64,000 nucleotides of DNA from Actinacidiphila cocklensis. Lineage in GTDB: Bacteria > Actinomycetota > Actinomycetes > Streptomycetales > Streptomycetaceae. The first letter of the stretch is position 1. Each line of letters starts with the position of its first letter. The notes under the pieces are model-generated. The model had not been told where the DNA came from, did not search any database, and saw only the letters and a program-made list of their open reading frames with translations. Below are positions 8,904 to 17,191 of this stretch, in pieces. Location of the stretch: assembly GCF_907177275.1 (NCBI RefSeq), contig NZ_CAJSLV010000114.1, positions 124,001-188,000 of the forward strand. Reading direction: 5' to 3'. The translations under genes and the position numbers were made by a program.

Positions 8904-8929
8904 ACCGGCCGCGGGACTCCGCGGCCGGT
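8904..8929. terminator. Hairpin terminator (first of two)
   Basis: Perfect 11-bp arms ACCGGCCGCGG/CCGCGGCCGGT enclose a GACT loop just after the stop at 8899. It serves the plus-strand unit. Confidence 0.7.
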
Positions 8930-8939
8930 GACGGGGCTG

Positions 8940-8983
8940 CGTCGCAAGTGTCCGCGCGGACGCCCGCGCGGACACTTGCGACG
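8940..8983. terminator. Strong bidirectional terminator (second of two)
   Basis: Perfect 20-bp inverted arms (starting CGTCGCAAGTGTCC) enclose a four-base ACGC loop, between convergent genes and 6 bp before the stop of the DUF4230 gene. It has no T-tract, as is usual for actinomycete terminators. Confidence 0.8.
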
Positions 8984-8988
8984 TGGGA

Positions 8989-9693
8989 TCACCGGGACGG
9001 GGACGCCGAAGCCGACGCTGACGGCGTGGGCTGCGGGGCGGGGCCGAACCGGATGTCGACGTGGGTGAAGCCGAGCGACGTGAGCATGCCCTGGAGCATG
9101 GATCGGGTGTTGGTCTCGGCCCGGGCGGTCAACTGGGTCACCTTGGCGGCGTCCTGGATCTTCTGCGCGGCCAGGATGCCCAGCTTCTGGGCGTTCCCGG
9201 TGTCGCTGCCGAAGAAGTCGCCGACCCGGTCGAAGAAACCGCGCTGCTGCGAGACGACGTAGGAGTGCTCGGGGTCCAGGTTCGTCCGCTCCAGTGCCGC
9301 GTGCGGCAGCCGGATCGCGGCGGACTTGCGGTCGTCGCTCACCGTGACGGCGCCGGTCTTCACCGCGCCGAGGTCGACGTAGGCGTCCACGCTGCCGGCC
9401 CCCACGTACAGGGTCCGTTCGCCGTGCACGATGTCCGGCAGGTATTTGGCGTCCTTCTGCAGGTCGACGACGACCTCGAAGTTGCCGCTCGCCCCCTCGT
9501 AGCGGTTCATGTCCTGGATCGACTTCAGCAGGACAGGCCCGCTGCGGTCGTTGGTCCGTTCTGCGAACGGGTTGGGCAGTCCCGGCAACAGGTGGAGTCT
9601 GCCCAGTACCAGGGCGAGCACCACCAGCCCCACCAGCGCGATGGCGGCGCGTGCCCACCAGGGTGTGCGGCTCATCGCGAGTTGCGCGTTCAT
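8989..9693 (-). CDS. DUF4230 domain-containing membrane-anchored protein
   Basis: A 234-aa protein starting at an ATG (9693) with GAGGAGG seven bases upstream. One N-terminal transmembrane segment (about residues 14-33, AAIALVGLVVLALVLGRLHLL) precedes a predicted extracytoplasmic DUF4230 domain (about 50-200; LLKSIQDMNRYEGASGNFEVVVDLQKDAKYLP region). A low-complexity Pro/Ser/Ala tail ends the protein. The family's function is not established; a role at the cell surface is inferred only from topology. It is divergent from the YihY-family gene. Confidence 0.85.
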   Translation of the reverse strand: MNAQLAMSRTPWWARAAIALVGLVVLALVLGRLHLLPGLPNPFAERTNDRSGPVLLKSIQDMNRYEGASGNFEVVVDLQKDAKYLPDIVHGERTLYVGAGSVDAYVDLGAVKTGAVTVSDDRKSAAIRLPHAALERTNLDPEHSYVVSQQRGFFDRVGDFFGSDTGNAQKLGILAAQKIQDAAKVTQLTARAETNTRSMLQGMLTSLGFTHVDIRFGPAPQPTPSASASASPSR

Positions 9694-9870
9694 GGCGTAC
9701 CTCCTCAAGGGTCCGCCTGCCCGCAGAACGCCCGAAGATGGTCGGGCCGCGGCTCGAAAAGCGTCGAACGATCCTTTCCGGCCAAGTATGTTGGCGCGGC
9801 CGAAACGGGGGCAGACGTTCCGCGTCGGTTGCGGTGTGCGGCGTGGAGCCGGAGGGGGTGTCAGATCACG

Positions 9871-10782
9871 GTGTTCGGCATGCTCAAGACCCTGGTCAAG
9901 GCCATGGTGGCGGCCTGGGACAAGGACGCGACCGAGAGGGCCGCGGCGCTGACCTATTACGCGGTGTTGGCGCTTTTCCCCGCCCTGCTGATGACGCTGT
10001 CCCTGGTCGGGCTGACCGGCAGCCCCGACGGCAGCGGGGTCCCGGGCGGGCTGGAAGTGCTGATGCCGGGCCAGTCGCGGCCGCTGGTGGCCAACGCGCT
10101 GCGGCAGATGGCCGAGGACGCCTCGGCGACCACCTCGCTGGCCGCGGCCAGCGGGGCGGGGGCGGCATGGGCCGCCTGCAGTTACGCCGCGGTCTTCCGG
10201 CGCGCGCTGCACCACATCCACGGCGTGCCTGACCACCGTCCCGCCTGGCGCACCGCGCCGCGGGTGGTCCTCACCGCGCTCATGCTGCTGGTCCTGATGG
10301 CGTGCAGCACCATCTGCGTGGTCGTCAGCGGCGAACTCGCCCACCGGACGGGCGACCTGCTGCACCTGGGCGGCCAGATGGTGTCGGCGTGGCGCGCGCT
10401 GCGCTGGCCGGTACTGGTCGCCGTCGCCGCGGCGACGGTGCTGATCCTCTTCCGCTCGGGACCGCCGGTCGCGCGCGGTGTCCGGACGGCCGCGCCCGGC
10501 GGCGGGGTGGCGATCGGCCTGTGGCTGCTCATCTCGGCCGGCTTCGCGACGTACACCGCCCGCCTGGGCACGTACGACCGGCTGTACGGCCAGCTGTCCG
10601 GCGCGGTCGCCTTCCTGGTGTGGCTGTGGTTCAGCAATCTCGCGCTGCTGGTCGGTGCCCACTACAACGCGGAGCGGGACCGTCTGCTCGCCCCTGCCGC
10701 GGAACCGGCGGCGCCTCCCGCGGCCCTTCCGGCGGCCCGCGGTGATGCAGCTGCCGCCCGACCAGCGCGCCGCCGAAAATGA
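9871..10782 (+). CDS. YihY/virulence factor BrkB family integral membrane protein (copy 1)
   Basis: A 303-aa polytopic protein. A GTG start at 9871 is supported by GGAGGGGG about 11 bases upstream; an ATG at 9880 is the alternative. The family signature AALTYYAVLALFPALL lies near residue 28 and about six membrane segments follow, ending with AFLVWLWFSNLALLVGAHYNAE near 255-275. Members were once called ribonuclease BN, which is not supported; transport or envelope roles are suspected. The last 152 bp overlap, tail to tail, the 3' end of a second YihY-family gene on the opposite strand. Confidence 0.85.
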   Translation: MFGMLKTLVKAMVAAWDKDATERAAALTYYAVLALFPALLMTLSLVGLTGSPDGSGVPGGLEVLMPGQSRPLVANALRQMAEDASATTSLAAASGAGAAWAACSYAAVFRRALHHIHGVPDHRPAWRTAPRVVLTALMLLVLMACSTICVVVSGELAHRTGDLLHLGGQMVSAWRALRWPVLVAVAAATVLILFRSGPPVARGVRTAAPGGGVAIGLWLLISAGFATYTARLGTYDRLYGQLSGAVAFLVWLWFSNLALLVGAHYNAERDRLLAPAAEPAAPPAALPAARGDAAAARPARRRK

Positions 10783-11518
10783 CGAAGCCCACCCCGATCA
10801 GCCAGCTCTGCACCATCAGCACCGTGCCGACCGGGCCGTACGTCACCGCGCTGGTCAGCGTCAGCGGCGAGAGCACCAGCACCGAGAAGACCCGCAGCCC
10901 CACCAGGCCGGCCATGGTGCACACCGCGCCGGTGAGGGCCGGGCGCCACGGGACGCGGTTGCCGAGCAGGAAGCGCTGGCCCCACCAGAAGAAGAGCACC
11001 CCGCAGGTGAGGGTGAAGGCGATCCGCAGCGCGGACGGCAGCGCCCCGCCGTCCAGCACGGTGCCGCTCTGCGCCTCGACGAACAGGTACCCGGTCAGCA
11101 CCGCGAGCCACACCGCCCGCCGCCAGACCGCGTGCCAGGGGATCGCCGGCAGGTCCCAGACCCGCTCGTAGCCGGTCGCGACGCTCGCCGCGAAGGACAG
11201 CCCGAACACCGCCAGCGCCGCCAGGCTGAGCGCGCTGGTGGTGCTCAGCACCTTGCCCGGGGTCGAGAACAGCCTCCGCACGGTCGCCGCAGGACCCGCC
11301 GACAGGCCCATGCCGTCCACGATCCACTGCGCGAACCCCGCCCGCTGGTACGGCACGGCGGCCGCCACCACGATCAGCAGCGGCATCAGCGTCACCACGC
11401 CGAGCGCCGCGAAGCCCATCGAGCGGTGCATCAGCTCCATGTCCGTGCCCTGCCGCCAGATGCGGCCCGGCGCCGAACGCCGCCACGCCGCCCCGACCCG
11501 GTCCGCCCTTCCGGCCAT
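10631..11518 (-). CDS. YihY/BrkB family integral membrane protein (copy 2)
   Basis: A 295-aa polytopic protein with an ATG at 11518. Membrane segments are evident at FAALGVVTLMPLLIVVAAAV (about 34), LAALAVFGLSFAASVATGYERVWDLP, LTGYLFVEAQ, TLTCGVLFFWWGQRFLLGN and VQSWLIGVGFVIFGGALVGRQL. It is more divergent than copy 1 and lacks the exact AALTYYA motif. Its C-terminal roughly 50 codons are antisense to the end of copy 1, and the residues after VGRQLHH look like poor-quality extension, so its stop may have been lost and replaced. Confidence 0.78.
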   Translation of the reverse strand: MAGRADRVGAAWRRSAPGRIWRQGTDMELMHRSMGFAALGVVTLMPLLIVVAAAVPYQRAGFAQWIVDGMGLSAGPAATVRRLFSTPGKVLSTTSALSLAALAVFGLSFAASVATGYERVWDLPAIPWHAVWRRAVWLAVLTGYLFVEAQSGTVLDGGALPSALRIAFTLTCGVLFFWWGQRFLLGNRVPWRPALTGAVCTMAGLVGLRVFSVLVLSPLTLTSAVTYGPVGTVLMVQSWLIGVGFVIFGGALVGRQLHHRGPPEGPREAPPVPRQGRADGPAPRCSGHRPAARDC

Positions 11519-11605
11519 GTCCCGCCACCTCCGCCGCGCGCAATCCCGCGTCGACCGCCGCCTGTGCGGATACCCCTGGACGGCACCCGTACGCGGCCGG
11601 TGCGG

Positions 11606-11953
11606 TTACCTGCCGCCCTTGCGGGCGGGGGTCGCGCCGTCCTCGCCGGTGCCGTCGCGGGCGACGCCCTCGCGGGACACGCCGTAACGGCGGGCGGCCG
11701 CGTGCAGGGAGCGCAGGGCCAGCAGCAGGAAGCCGATGTCGTCGAGGTAGATCGGGTCGGGCAGCAGGTCCACCGGCCAGACGAGGTAGGCCACCGACGC
11801 CCAGAACATCGTCTTGTGCGACATCGGGATGCCGGACGCCTTGAGCAGGCGCCACGAGCGGACCAGTTTGACCAGCAGCCGGACCGCGACCACCAGGCTC
11901 ACCGCCGCGACCACCGCCAGCAGCCAGAGCAGCGACCGCTCCCTGCCGTCCAT
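11606..11953 (-). CDS. YkvA family protein (DUF1232)
   Basis: A 115-aa small membrane protein. The ATG at 11953 has GGAGGTGG about five bases upstream; an upstream ATG at 11977 has none. One N-terminal membrane segment (about 7-27) precedes the DUF1232 core PMSHKTMFWASVAYLVWPVDLLPDPIYLDDIGFLLLALR, whose DL-x-PD-x3-DD pattern is typical. The biochemical role is unknown. The charged C-terminus is cytosolic by inference. Confidence 0.85.
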   Translation of the reverse strand: MDGRERSLLWLLAVVAAVSLVVAVRLLVKLVRSWRLLKASGIPMSHKTMFWASVAYLVWPVDLLPDPIYLDDIGFLLLALRSLHAAARRYGVSREGVARDGTGEDGATPARKGGR

Positions 11954-12090
11954 CTGCACCACCTCCGTGCCGTCCACGACGGCTTGCCCTCTCGTCTGCC
12001 CCGTATATCGGCGGATGCGCCGCTGGAGATGACCCGGCCGCCCCGCGGGAGTCCGGGCGTGCGATCGCGTGACAGGGGAAGGCTGCCGCC

Positions 12091-12900
12091 ATGGACAGAT
12101 CAGATGTGCCGGCCCGGCCGGCCGCCCCGCCGCGCGTTCCCGAGCAGGTGCCCCCCGCCGGCCGCGGCAGGGGGCCGGCGCGGGCGGTCGTCGTGTGCTG
12201 CGTGCTCGCGCTCGCCGTCGGTCTCGTCGTCGTCCTCACCGACGACGACGGCGGCGGCCCTGCGGACCGGCGGGCACTGACCGCGCCGGGCTTCCGGGCC
12301 GCCGACCCGGGCACGGTCGTCCTCGACGGGGTGTCAGGCACCGTCCAGGTCACCGCCGACGCCGACGCGCGTGCGGTCACCGGCAGCTTCCACCGGGCCG
12401 ACGGCCGGCCCGCCGCCCTGCGCGGCGCCACCGTGGACGACCCGGCATCCGGCGGTCGCGCGCTGAGCCTGCGCTGCGAGGACGACCGCGGCCTGCCGCA
12501 GCCCTGCGCCGGGGACCTGGTCCTGACGCTGCCCCCGCACACCGGGCTGCGGCTGCGGCAGACCTCCGGCGTGGCCGTGCTGCGGGGGCTTGGCGGCGAT
12601 TTGGGCCTGGACGCGTCGTCCATACAACTCACCACCAGGGACCTGCGCTCCCCGCACGCCGAGGTGACGGTGGTGTCGGGAAGCGCCGACATCGGCTTCG
12701 CCGCCGCACCGGCCGACCTCGACCTGCACGCCTCGTCCGCCTCCGTCGCCGTCCGCCTGCCGCGCACCGGCGACGGATACGCCGTCACCACGACCGCCGC
12801 CTCCGCGGACGTCCAGGTCCTGGTGCCGCGCGACCCCTCGGCCGGCCACCGGGTGGCCCTCACCGTCGCCTCCGGCTCCCTGTCGGTCCAGGACGCATGA
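12091..12900 (+). CDS. Membrane-anchored DUF4097-like beta-strand repeat protein
   Basis: A 269-aa protein. The ATG at 12091 follows GGGGAAGG. A cytoplasmic proline-rich head (1-30) precedes one membrane span (about 31-50, AVVVCCVLALAVGLVVVL). The outside domain has repeating strand-turn units (VSGTVQVTADADARAV, TSGVAVLRGLGGDLGLDASS, VVSGSADIGFAAAPADLDLHASSASVAV), resembling the right-handed beta-helix of DUF4097 adhesin-like proteins. Function is unproven; related proteins are often tied to envelope stress. Confidence 0.7.
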   Translation: MDRSDVPARPAAPPRVPEQVPPAGRGRGPARAVVVCCVLALAVGLVVVLTDDDGGGPADRRALTAPGFRAADPGTVVLDGVSGTVQVTADADARAVTGSFHRADGRPAALRGATVDDPASGGRALSLRCEDDRGLPQPCAGDLVLTLPPHTGLRLRQTSGVAVLRGLGGDLGLDASSIQLTTRDLRSPHAEVTVVSGSADIGFAAAPADLDLHASSASVAVRLPRTGDGYAVTTTAASADVQVLVPRDPSAGHRVALTVASGSLSVQDA

Positions 12901-12996
12901 ACCCCGGTGGCAGGCGGCGATCGTCCTGGGTGCCCGACCAGGGCCGATGCGGACCGTGACGGGACACGAACCGGTCGTGTTTTTGCCTTGAAGGAT

Positions 12997-13026
12997 TTGA
13001 ATCGGTCACGGAAAGGTCACTAGGGT
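12997..13026 (+). promoter_or_regulatory. Promoter of the NlpC/P60 gene with GTCAC direct repeat
   Basis: TTGAAT (12997-13002) and TAGGGT (13021-13026) are separated by 18 bases. The leader would be about 100 nt. Inside the spacer GTCAC occurs twice in direct orientation, 11 bp apart (13005 and 13016). This resembles the direct-repeat sites of the actinobacterial response regulator MtrA, which controls several cell-wall hydrolases. The MtrA link is inference. Confidence 0.5.
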
Positions 13027-13134
13027 CAGGTCTCCAACCTCCGCGCAGTCGATCATCCAATCCGGGTGGCGCGTCGGGGGCCGCCCGCCAGTGGTCAACC
13101 GGTAGGCGGCTGAAGGAAGAAGGAGCTCGCCTTC

Positions 13135-14169
13135 GTGGCGTCCCACCGTCGTCCCAAGCCGGCAAGCCGCACGCGGGTCACCGTCCTGACGGCGGCTGCC
13201 GCCGCCGCGGTCGCGCTCTCCGCCCAGGCGGCCAACGCCGCCCCCGCCAAGCCCAGCAAGCCCACCTCGGTCAAGGACGCCAAGGCCCAGGTGGACGCGC
13301 TCTACACGCAGGCGGAGCAGGCCACCGAGAAGTACGACGCGGCCAACGAGAAGCTCAAGTCGCTGCAGACCGAGGCCGGCACGCTGCAGGACCAGGTGGC
13401 GAAGCAGCAGCAGCACCTCAACACGCTGCGCGACAGCATCGGCACCATCGCGGCCTCGCAGTACCGCACCGGCGGAATCGACCCGTCGCTGCAGCTGTTC
13501 CTGTCCTCCAACCCGGACAGCTACCTGGACCAGGCCACCGCCCTCGACCAGATCAGCTCCCTGCAGACCAGTGCGCTGCAGCAACTCCAGGACGCCAAGC
13601 GGACCCTGGACCAGGAGCGGGCCGAGGCCACCGCCAAGCTCACCGAGCTGCAGGCCACCAAGACCGAACTGGGCAACCGCAAGACCGAGGCCAAGAACAA
13701 GCTGGCCCAGGCGCAGGCGATCCTCAACTCGCTCACCGCCGCCCAGCGCGCCCAGATAGCCGACGACGCGGCCCGCGCCAACCGCTCCACCGAGCGCCCC
13801 CCGATGGGCGGCACCCCCGCCTCCGGCCACGCGGCCGCCGCCTACGCCGCCGCCCAGACCAAGGTGGGCGACCCCTACGCCTGGAGCGAGGACGGCCCCA
13901 ACTCCTTCGACTGCTCCGGGCTCACCTCCTGGGCCTACCGCCAGGCCGGGATCACCATCCCCAGGACCGCGGCCCAGCAGGCCAACTACGGCCCGCACCT
14001 GTCCATGTCGCAGCTCAAGGTCGGCGACCTGGTCATCTTCTACAGCGACCACCACCATGTCGGCTTCTACGCCGGCGACGGCAAGGTGCTGCACGCCCCC
14101 AAGCCCGGAGCGTTCGTACGCTACGAGTCGATCGGCAACATGCCCTTCCAGTTCGGCGTCCGCATCTGA
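13135..14169 (+). CDS. Secreted NlpC/P60 peptidoglycan endopeptidase (RipA-like)
   Basis: A 344-aa exported cell-wall hydrolase. A GTG start at 13135 has AAGGAG nine bases upstream. A signal peptide (about 1-36, ending ANAAPA) is followed by a long coiled coil (about 45-205, heptad-rich, many Gln/Lys/Glu) of the kind that binds or autoinhibits RipA-type enzymes. The C-terminal NlpC/P60 domain (about 230-344) has the catalytic Cys in SFDCSGLTSWAY and His in DHHHVGFYAGDG. It cleaves stem-peptide bonds, typically D-Glu to meso-DAP. It ends convergent with the ABC importer cluster. Confidence 0.92.
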   Translation: MASHRRPKPASRTRVTVLTAAAAAAVALSAQAANAAPAKPSKPTSVKDAKAQVDALYTQAEQATEKYDAANEKLKSLQTEAGTLQDQVAKQQQHLNTLRDSIGTIAASQYRTGGIDPSLQLFLSSNPDSYLDQATALDQISSLQTSALQQLQDAKRTLDQERAEATAKLTELQATKTELGNRKTEAKNKLAQAQAILNSLTAAQRAQIADDAARANRSTERPPMGGTPASGHAAAAYAAAQTKVGDPYAWSEDGPNSFDCSGLTSWAYRQAGITIPRTAAQQANYGPHLSMSQLKVGDLVIFYSDHHHVGFYAGDGKVLHAPKPGAFVRYESIGNMPFQFGVRI

Positions 14170-14232
14170 CCCCTCGCGGGACCGGCCGGCCCCCGTCCGG
14201 CAGCGGCCGGGAGCCGGGTGCGCCGGAGGGGG

Positions 14233-15090
14233 TCACTCGGAGGAGCGGGCGACCAGCTGCGTGGGGTTGACGAAGCGGAGCGCGACGAGCAGCAGCACGG
14301 CCATCGTGCCGGTGTAGATCACCGCCATCGCGTCGATGGACTGGGTGCTGCGGATCCCGGCCGAATTGACCGCGGAGAACAGCGCCACGACGAGTGTCTC
14401 GCTGCCCGGTCCCGCGGTCAGGAAGGTGAGTTCGAACATCCCGAAGGTGCGTACCAGCACCAGGATGCCGGCGGCGAGTATGCCCGGCAGCATCAGCGGC
14501 GACAGGATGCGGGTCAGTACGGTCCAGGTGGACGCCCCGCACATCCGCGCCGCCGCCTCGATCTTCGGGTCGATCTGCTCGATGAACGGTGTCATCGTGA
14601 AGATCACGAAGGGGATGGACGGGACGAGGTTGGCGAGCACCACGCCGGTGACGGACCCGGCCAGGTGGAACTTGTACAGCACTGTGGCCATGGGGATGCC
14701 GTAGGCGATCGGCGGCACGAGGATGGGCAGTACGAACAGGGTCGTCAGCAGGTGCTTGCCGGGGAAGTCCCGGCGGGCCAGCGCGTACGAGGCCGGCACG
14801 GCCAGCACCAGCGACACGAGCACCACCAGGAAGGTCACCTCGACGGTGGTCCGCAGCACCTCGCCGAGGCCGAACTCCTTCCAGGCGTCGCTGTACCAGT
14901 GGCCGGTCCAGCCCGTGGGCAGCCAGGCGGTGAACCAGCTGCGGCCCAGCGAGTTGAGCAGCACGGTGGTGATGACGCCGAGCAGGTTGACGAAGAAGAA
15001 CACCAGCACCGCCCAGGTCAGCCAGGCCCCCGGCCGAAGTGCGAGCCCCCGGCGTCCGCCTGCCGCGGCAGCGGTCGTCTGCGCGCTCAT
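14233..15090 (-). CDS. ABC transporter permease (second subunit)
   Basis: A 285-aa inner-membrane subunit with six predicted spans and the binding-protein-dependent permease EAA loop (EAAARMCGASTWTVLTRILSPLMLPGILAAG, about residues 190-220). The ATG at 15090 overlaps the stop of the first permease (ATGA), indicating translational coupling. With the preceding three genes it forms a complete importer of the spermidine/putrescine/phosphonate-like class (type I fold). It is the last gene of the operon. Confidence 0.9.
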   Translation of the reverse strand: MSAQTTAAAAGGRRGLALRPGAWLTWAVLVFFFVNLLGVITTVLLNSLGRSWFTAWLPTGWTGHWYSDAWKEFGLGEVLRTTVEVTFLVVLVSLVLAVPASYALARRDFPGKHLLTTLFVLPILVPPIAYGIPMATVLYKFHLAGSVTGVVLANLVPSIPFVIFTMTPFIEQIDPKIEAAARMCGASTWTVLTRILSPLMLPGILAAGILVLVRTFGMFELTFLTAGPGSETLVVALFSAVNSAGIRSTQSIDAMAVIYTGTMAVLLLVALRFVNPTQLVARSSE

Positions 15091-16010
15091 CCCTTGCCTC
15101 CGGTCGATCCGCGGTAGAGCCGGGAGCGCAGCCCCGTGACGGCGGCGAGGACGACGAGCATCAGCGCGGTCATGATCATCGCGTCGGCGCTGCCCTGCGC
15201 GTAGTCGAAGCGCTCCAGGGCGGCCTGGTAGGCCTCGATGGAGATGACGTGGGTGCTGCCGTTGGGGTCGCCGACCATCATCGCCGAGGGGAAGACGGCG
15301 AAGGCCATCACGAAGCTGAGGCAGAAGGTCGTCATCAGCCCGGGCAGCAGCAGCGGGAAGGTGACGTACCGGAACCGCTGCCACCAGCCGGCGCCCAGGG
15401 TGGCCGCGGCCTTCTCCAGGCTGGGGTGGATGCCGGAGAGGTAGGAGTGGGTCAGCAGGTAGGCGAACGGGAAGCCGCTGATGACCAGCGACAGCAGCAC
15501 CCCGGTGTAGTTCATGGTCAGTTGCACGGGGGAGTCGGCCAGCCCCAGCAGGTGCAGGGTGCGGTTGAACCAGCCGGCCGGTCCGTAGAACTCCAGGATG
15601 CCCTCGGCGGTCAGCACCGTGCCCAGCGTGATCGGGACGACCAGCAGCGCCAGCAGCAGCCGCTTGCCGCGGAAGTCGCGCCGCATCCGGTACGAGATCG
15701 GCACGGAGACGCCCACGTTGATGAGCGAGGCCGGGATGGCCAGCGAGAAGGTGGCCCAGACGGACTTGCGGGAGAAGGGCTCGGCGAAGAACTGCCGGTA
15801 CGCCCCGAACACGCCCCCCTTGGCCGGTTGGAAGGACAGCTGCAGGCCGTACAGGAACGGGTAGCAGAACAGTGCGATCACCGCGAGCGCCGCCGGCAGC
15901 ACCAGCAGCAGCGTCCGGTCCATGCCGCGCTCCGCCAGCCGGTGCCGCAGCGCGGCCTTCGCCGGGGGGCCGGCCACCGCCGGCGCGGTGCCCACGGGCA
16001 GGCCGCTCAT
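15087..16010 (-). CDS. ABC transporter permease (first subunit)
   Basis: A 307-aa inner-membrane subunit: a cytoplasmic N-terminus, then a first span (LLLVLPAALAVIALFCYPFLYGL, about 33-55) followed by a large external loop and five more spans, as in PotB/PhnU-type permeases. The EAA-type loop is LEKAAATLGAGWWQRFRYVTFPLLLPG. Its ATG overlaps the ATPase stop and its stop overlaps the next permease start by four bases each. The substrate is probably a small charged solute, by analogy only. Confidence 0.9.
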   Translation of the reverse strand: MSGLPVGTAPAVAGPPAKAALRHRLAERGMDRTLLLVLPAALAVIALFCYPFLYGLQLSFQPAKGGVFGAYRQFFAEPFSRKSVWATFSLAIPASLINVGVSVPISYRMRRDFRGKRLLLALLVVPITLGTVLTAEGILEFYGPAGWFNRTLHLLGLADSPVQLTMNYTGVLLSLVISGFPFAYLLTHSYLSGIHPSLEKAAATLGAGWWQRFRYVTFPLLLPGLMTTFCLSFVMAFAVFPSAMMVGDPNGSTHVISIEAYQAALERFDYAQGSADAMIMTALMLVVLAAVTGLRSRLYRGSTGGKG

Positions 16011-17191
16011 CGGGACACCTCCGCCGCACCGGGAGCCCCGGCCGGGTCCGGTCCGGGTCCCGTCCCGGGGCTCGGGAACAGCAGCGCGCGGTCGGCGTCC
16101 ACGGTCACGGCGAGCGCGTCGCCCGGCCGTATCCCGCCGTCGGCGCGCAGGTGGATACGGTCGCCGTCGCCGGTCACCGCCTCCACGTGCAGCGCCCTGC
16201 CGTGGTACTCGACGATCTGGGCCACGGCCTCGGCGATCGGCTGCTCGCCAGGTCCTGCGACCCGCACGTCCTCGGGGCGGATCGCGACGGTGGCCTCGCG
16301 GCCCTCCGCCACCGGGCCGCCGCCGACCAGGGTCCCGGTGAGCCGCAGGCCGCGCCGCTGCACGACCGCCCGCGACCCCCGCACGGAGACCACGTCCAGC
16401 GCCAGCAGGTTGCGGTAGCCCATGAAGGCGGCGACGTGCGGGTCGGCCGGGTGCTCGTAGAGCTCGGCCGGGGTGCCGATCTGGCTGACCCGGCCGGCCT
16501 CCAGCACGACCAGCCGGTCCGCCAGCGACAGCGCCTCCTCCTGGTCGTGCGTCACATAGACGGTGGTGAGCCCGAACTCCTGGTGGATGCGCCGGATCTC
16601 GCTGCGCATCTCCAGCCGCAGGGCCGCGTCCAGGTTGGACAGCGGCTCGTCCATCAGCACCAGGGGCGGCTCCATGACGATGGCGCGGGCGATGGCCACC
16701 CGCTGCTGCTGCCCGCCGGACAGCTGCCCCGGGTGCTTGTGCGCCTGCTCGGTCAGCCGCACCAGGCGCAGCACCTCGTCGACCCGCCGGGTGGTCTCGG
16801 CCCTGCCGACGCCGCGCATCTTCAGCCCGAAGGCCACGTTGCCGCGCACCGTCAGATGCGGGAAGAGCGCGTAGTTCTGGAAGACCATGCCGAAACCGCG
16901 CTTCTCGGGCGGCACGGTGTCCACCCGCCTGCCGTCCAGGACGATCTCGCCGGCGGTCAGCGGCAGCAGGCCCGCGAGGCAGTTCAGCGCGGTGGTCTTG
17001 CCGCACCCCGAAGGGCCGAGCAGGGCGACGAACTCGCCGCCCCTGATGGTCAGGTCCAGCGGGTGCAGTGCGGTGTACGAGCCGTAGGCGCGGCTGACGC
17101 CCCGCAGCCGCAGCTCGCCCAGCTGGGAGCCGGCGGGGGAGGCTGCTGCCGGTGTCCTGGCGCCGTCGGTCATGTCGGGCACCGTGCTCAC
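16007..17191 (-). CDS. ABC transporter ATP-binding protein (PotA/CysA type)
   Basis: A 394-aa cytosolic ATPase. The GTG start at 17191 overlaps the stop of the binding-protein gene (GTGA). It shows Walker A GPSGCGKTT (about residue 55), Q-loop FQNYALFPH, signature LSGGQQQR, Walker B LVLMDEPLSNLD and switch His THDQEEAL. The C-terminal TOBE regulatory domain (about 290-380, VAIRPEDVRVAG) is typical of importers with a single ATPase subunit. It energises uptake through the two permeases encoded downstream. Confidence 0.93.
   Translation of the reverse strand: MSTVPDMTDGARTPAAASPAGSQLGELRLRGVSRAYGSYTALHPLDLTIRGGEFVALLGPSGCGKTTALNCLAGLLPLTAGEIVLDGRRVDTVPPEKRGFGMVFQNYALFPHLTVRGNVAFGLKMRGVGRAETTRRVDEVLRLVRLTEQAHKHPGQLSGGQQQRVAIARAIVMEPPLVLMDEPLSNLDAALRLEMRSEIRRIHQEFGLTTVYVTHDQEEALSLADRLVVLEAGRVSQIGTPAELYEHPADPHVAAFMGYRNLLALDVVSVRGSRAVVQRRGLRLTGTLVGGGPVAEGREATVAIRPEDVRVAGPGEQPIAEAVAQIVEYHGRALHVEAVTGDGDRIHLRADGGIRPGDALAVTVDADRALLFPSPGTGPGPDPAGAPGAAEVSR

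Noticed and set aside
12901-13134. c-di-AMP (ydaO-type) riboswitch upstream of the NlpC/P60 gene
   Set aside because: Cell-wall hydrolase genes in Streptomyces often carry one, but the conserved blocks I looked for (GGGGACCCA-like, GGGGUGAAUCC-like and the UCAGCUAACC-like end) are not present, and the leader is only about 100 nt.
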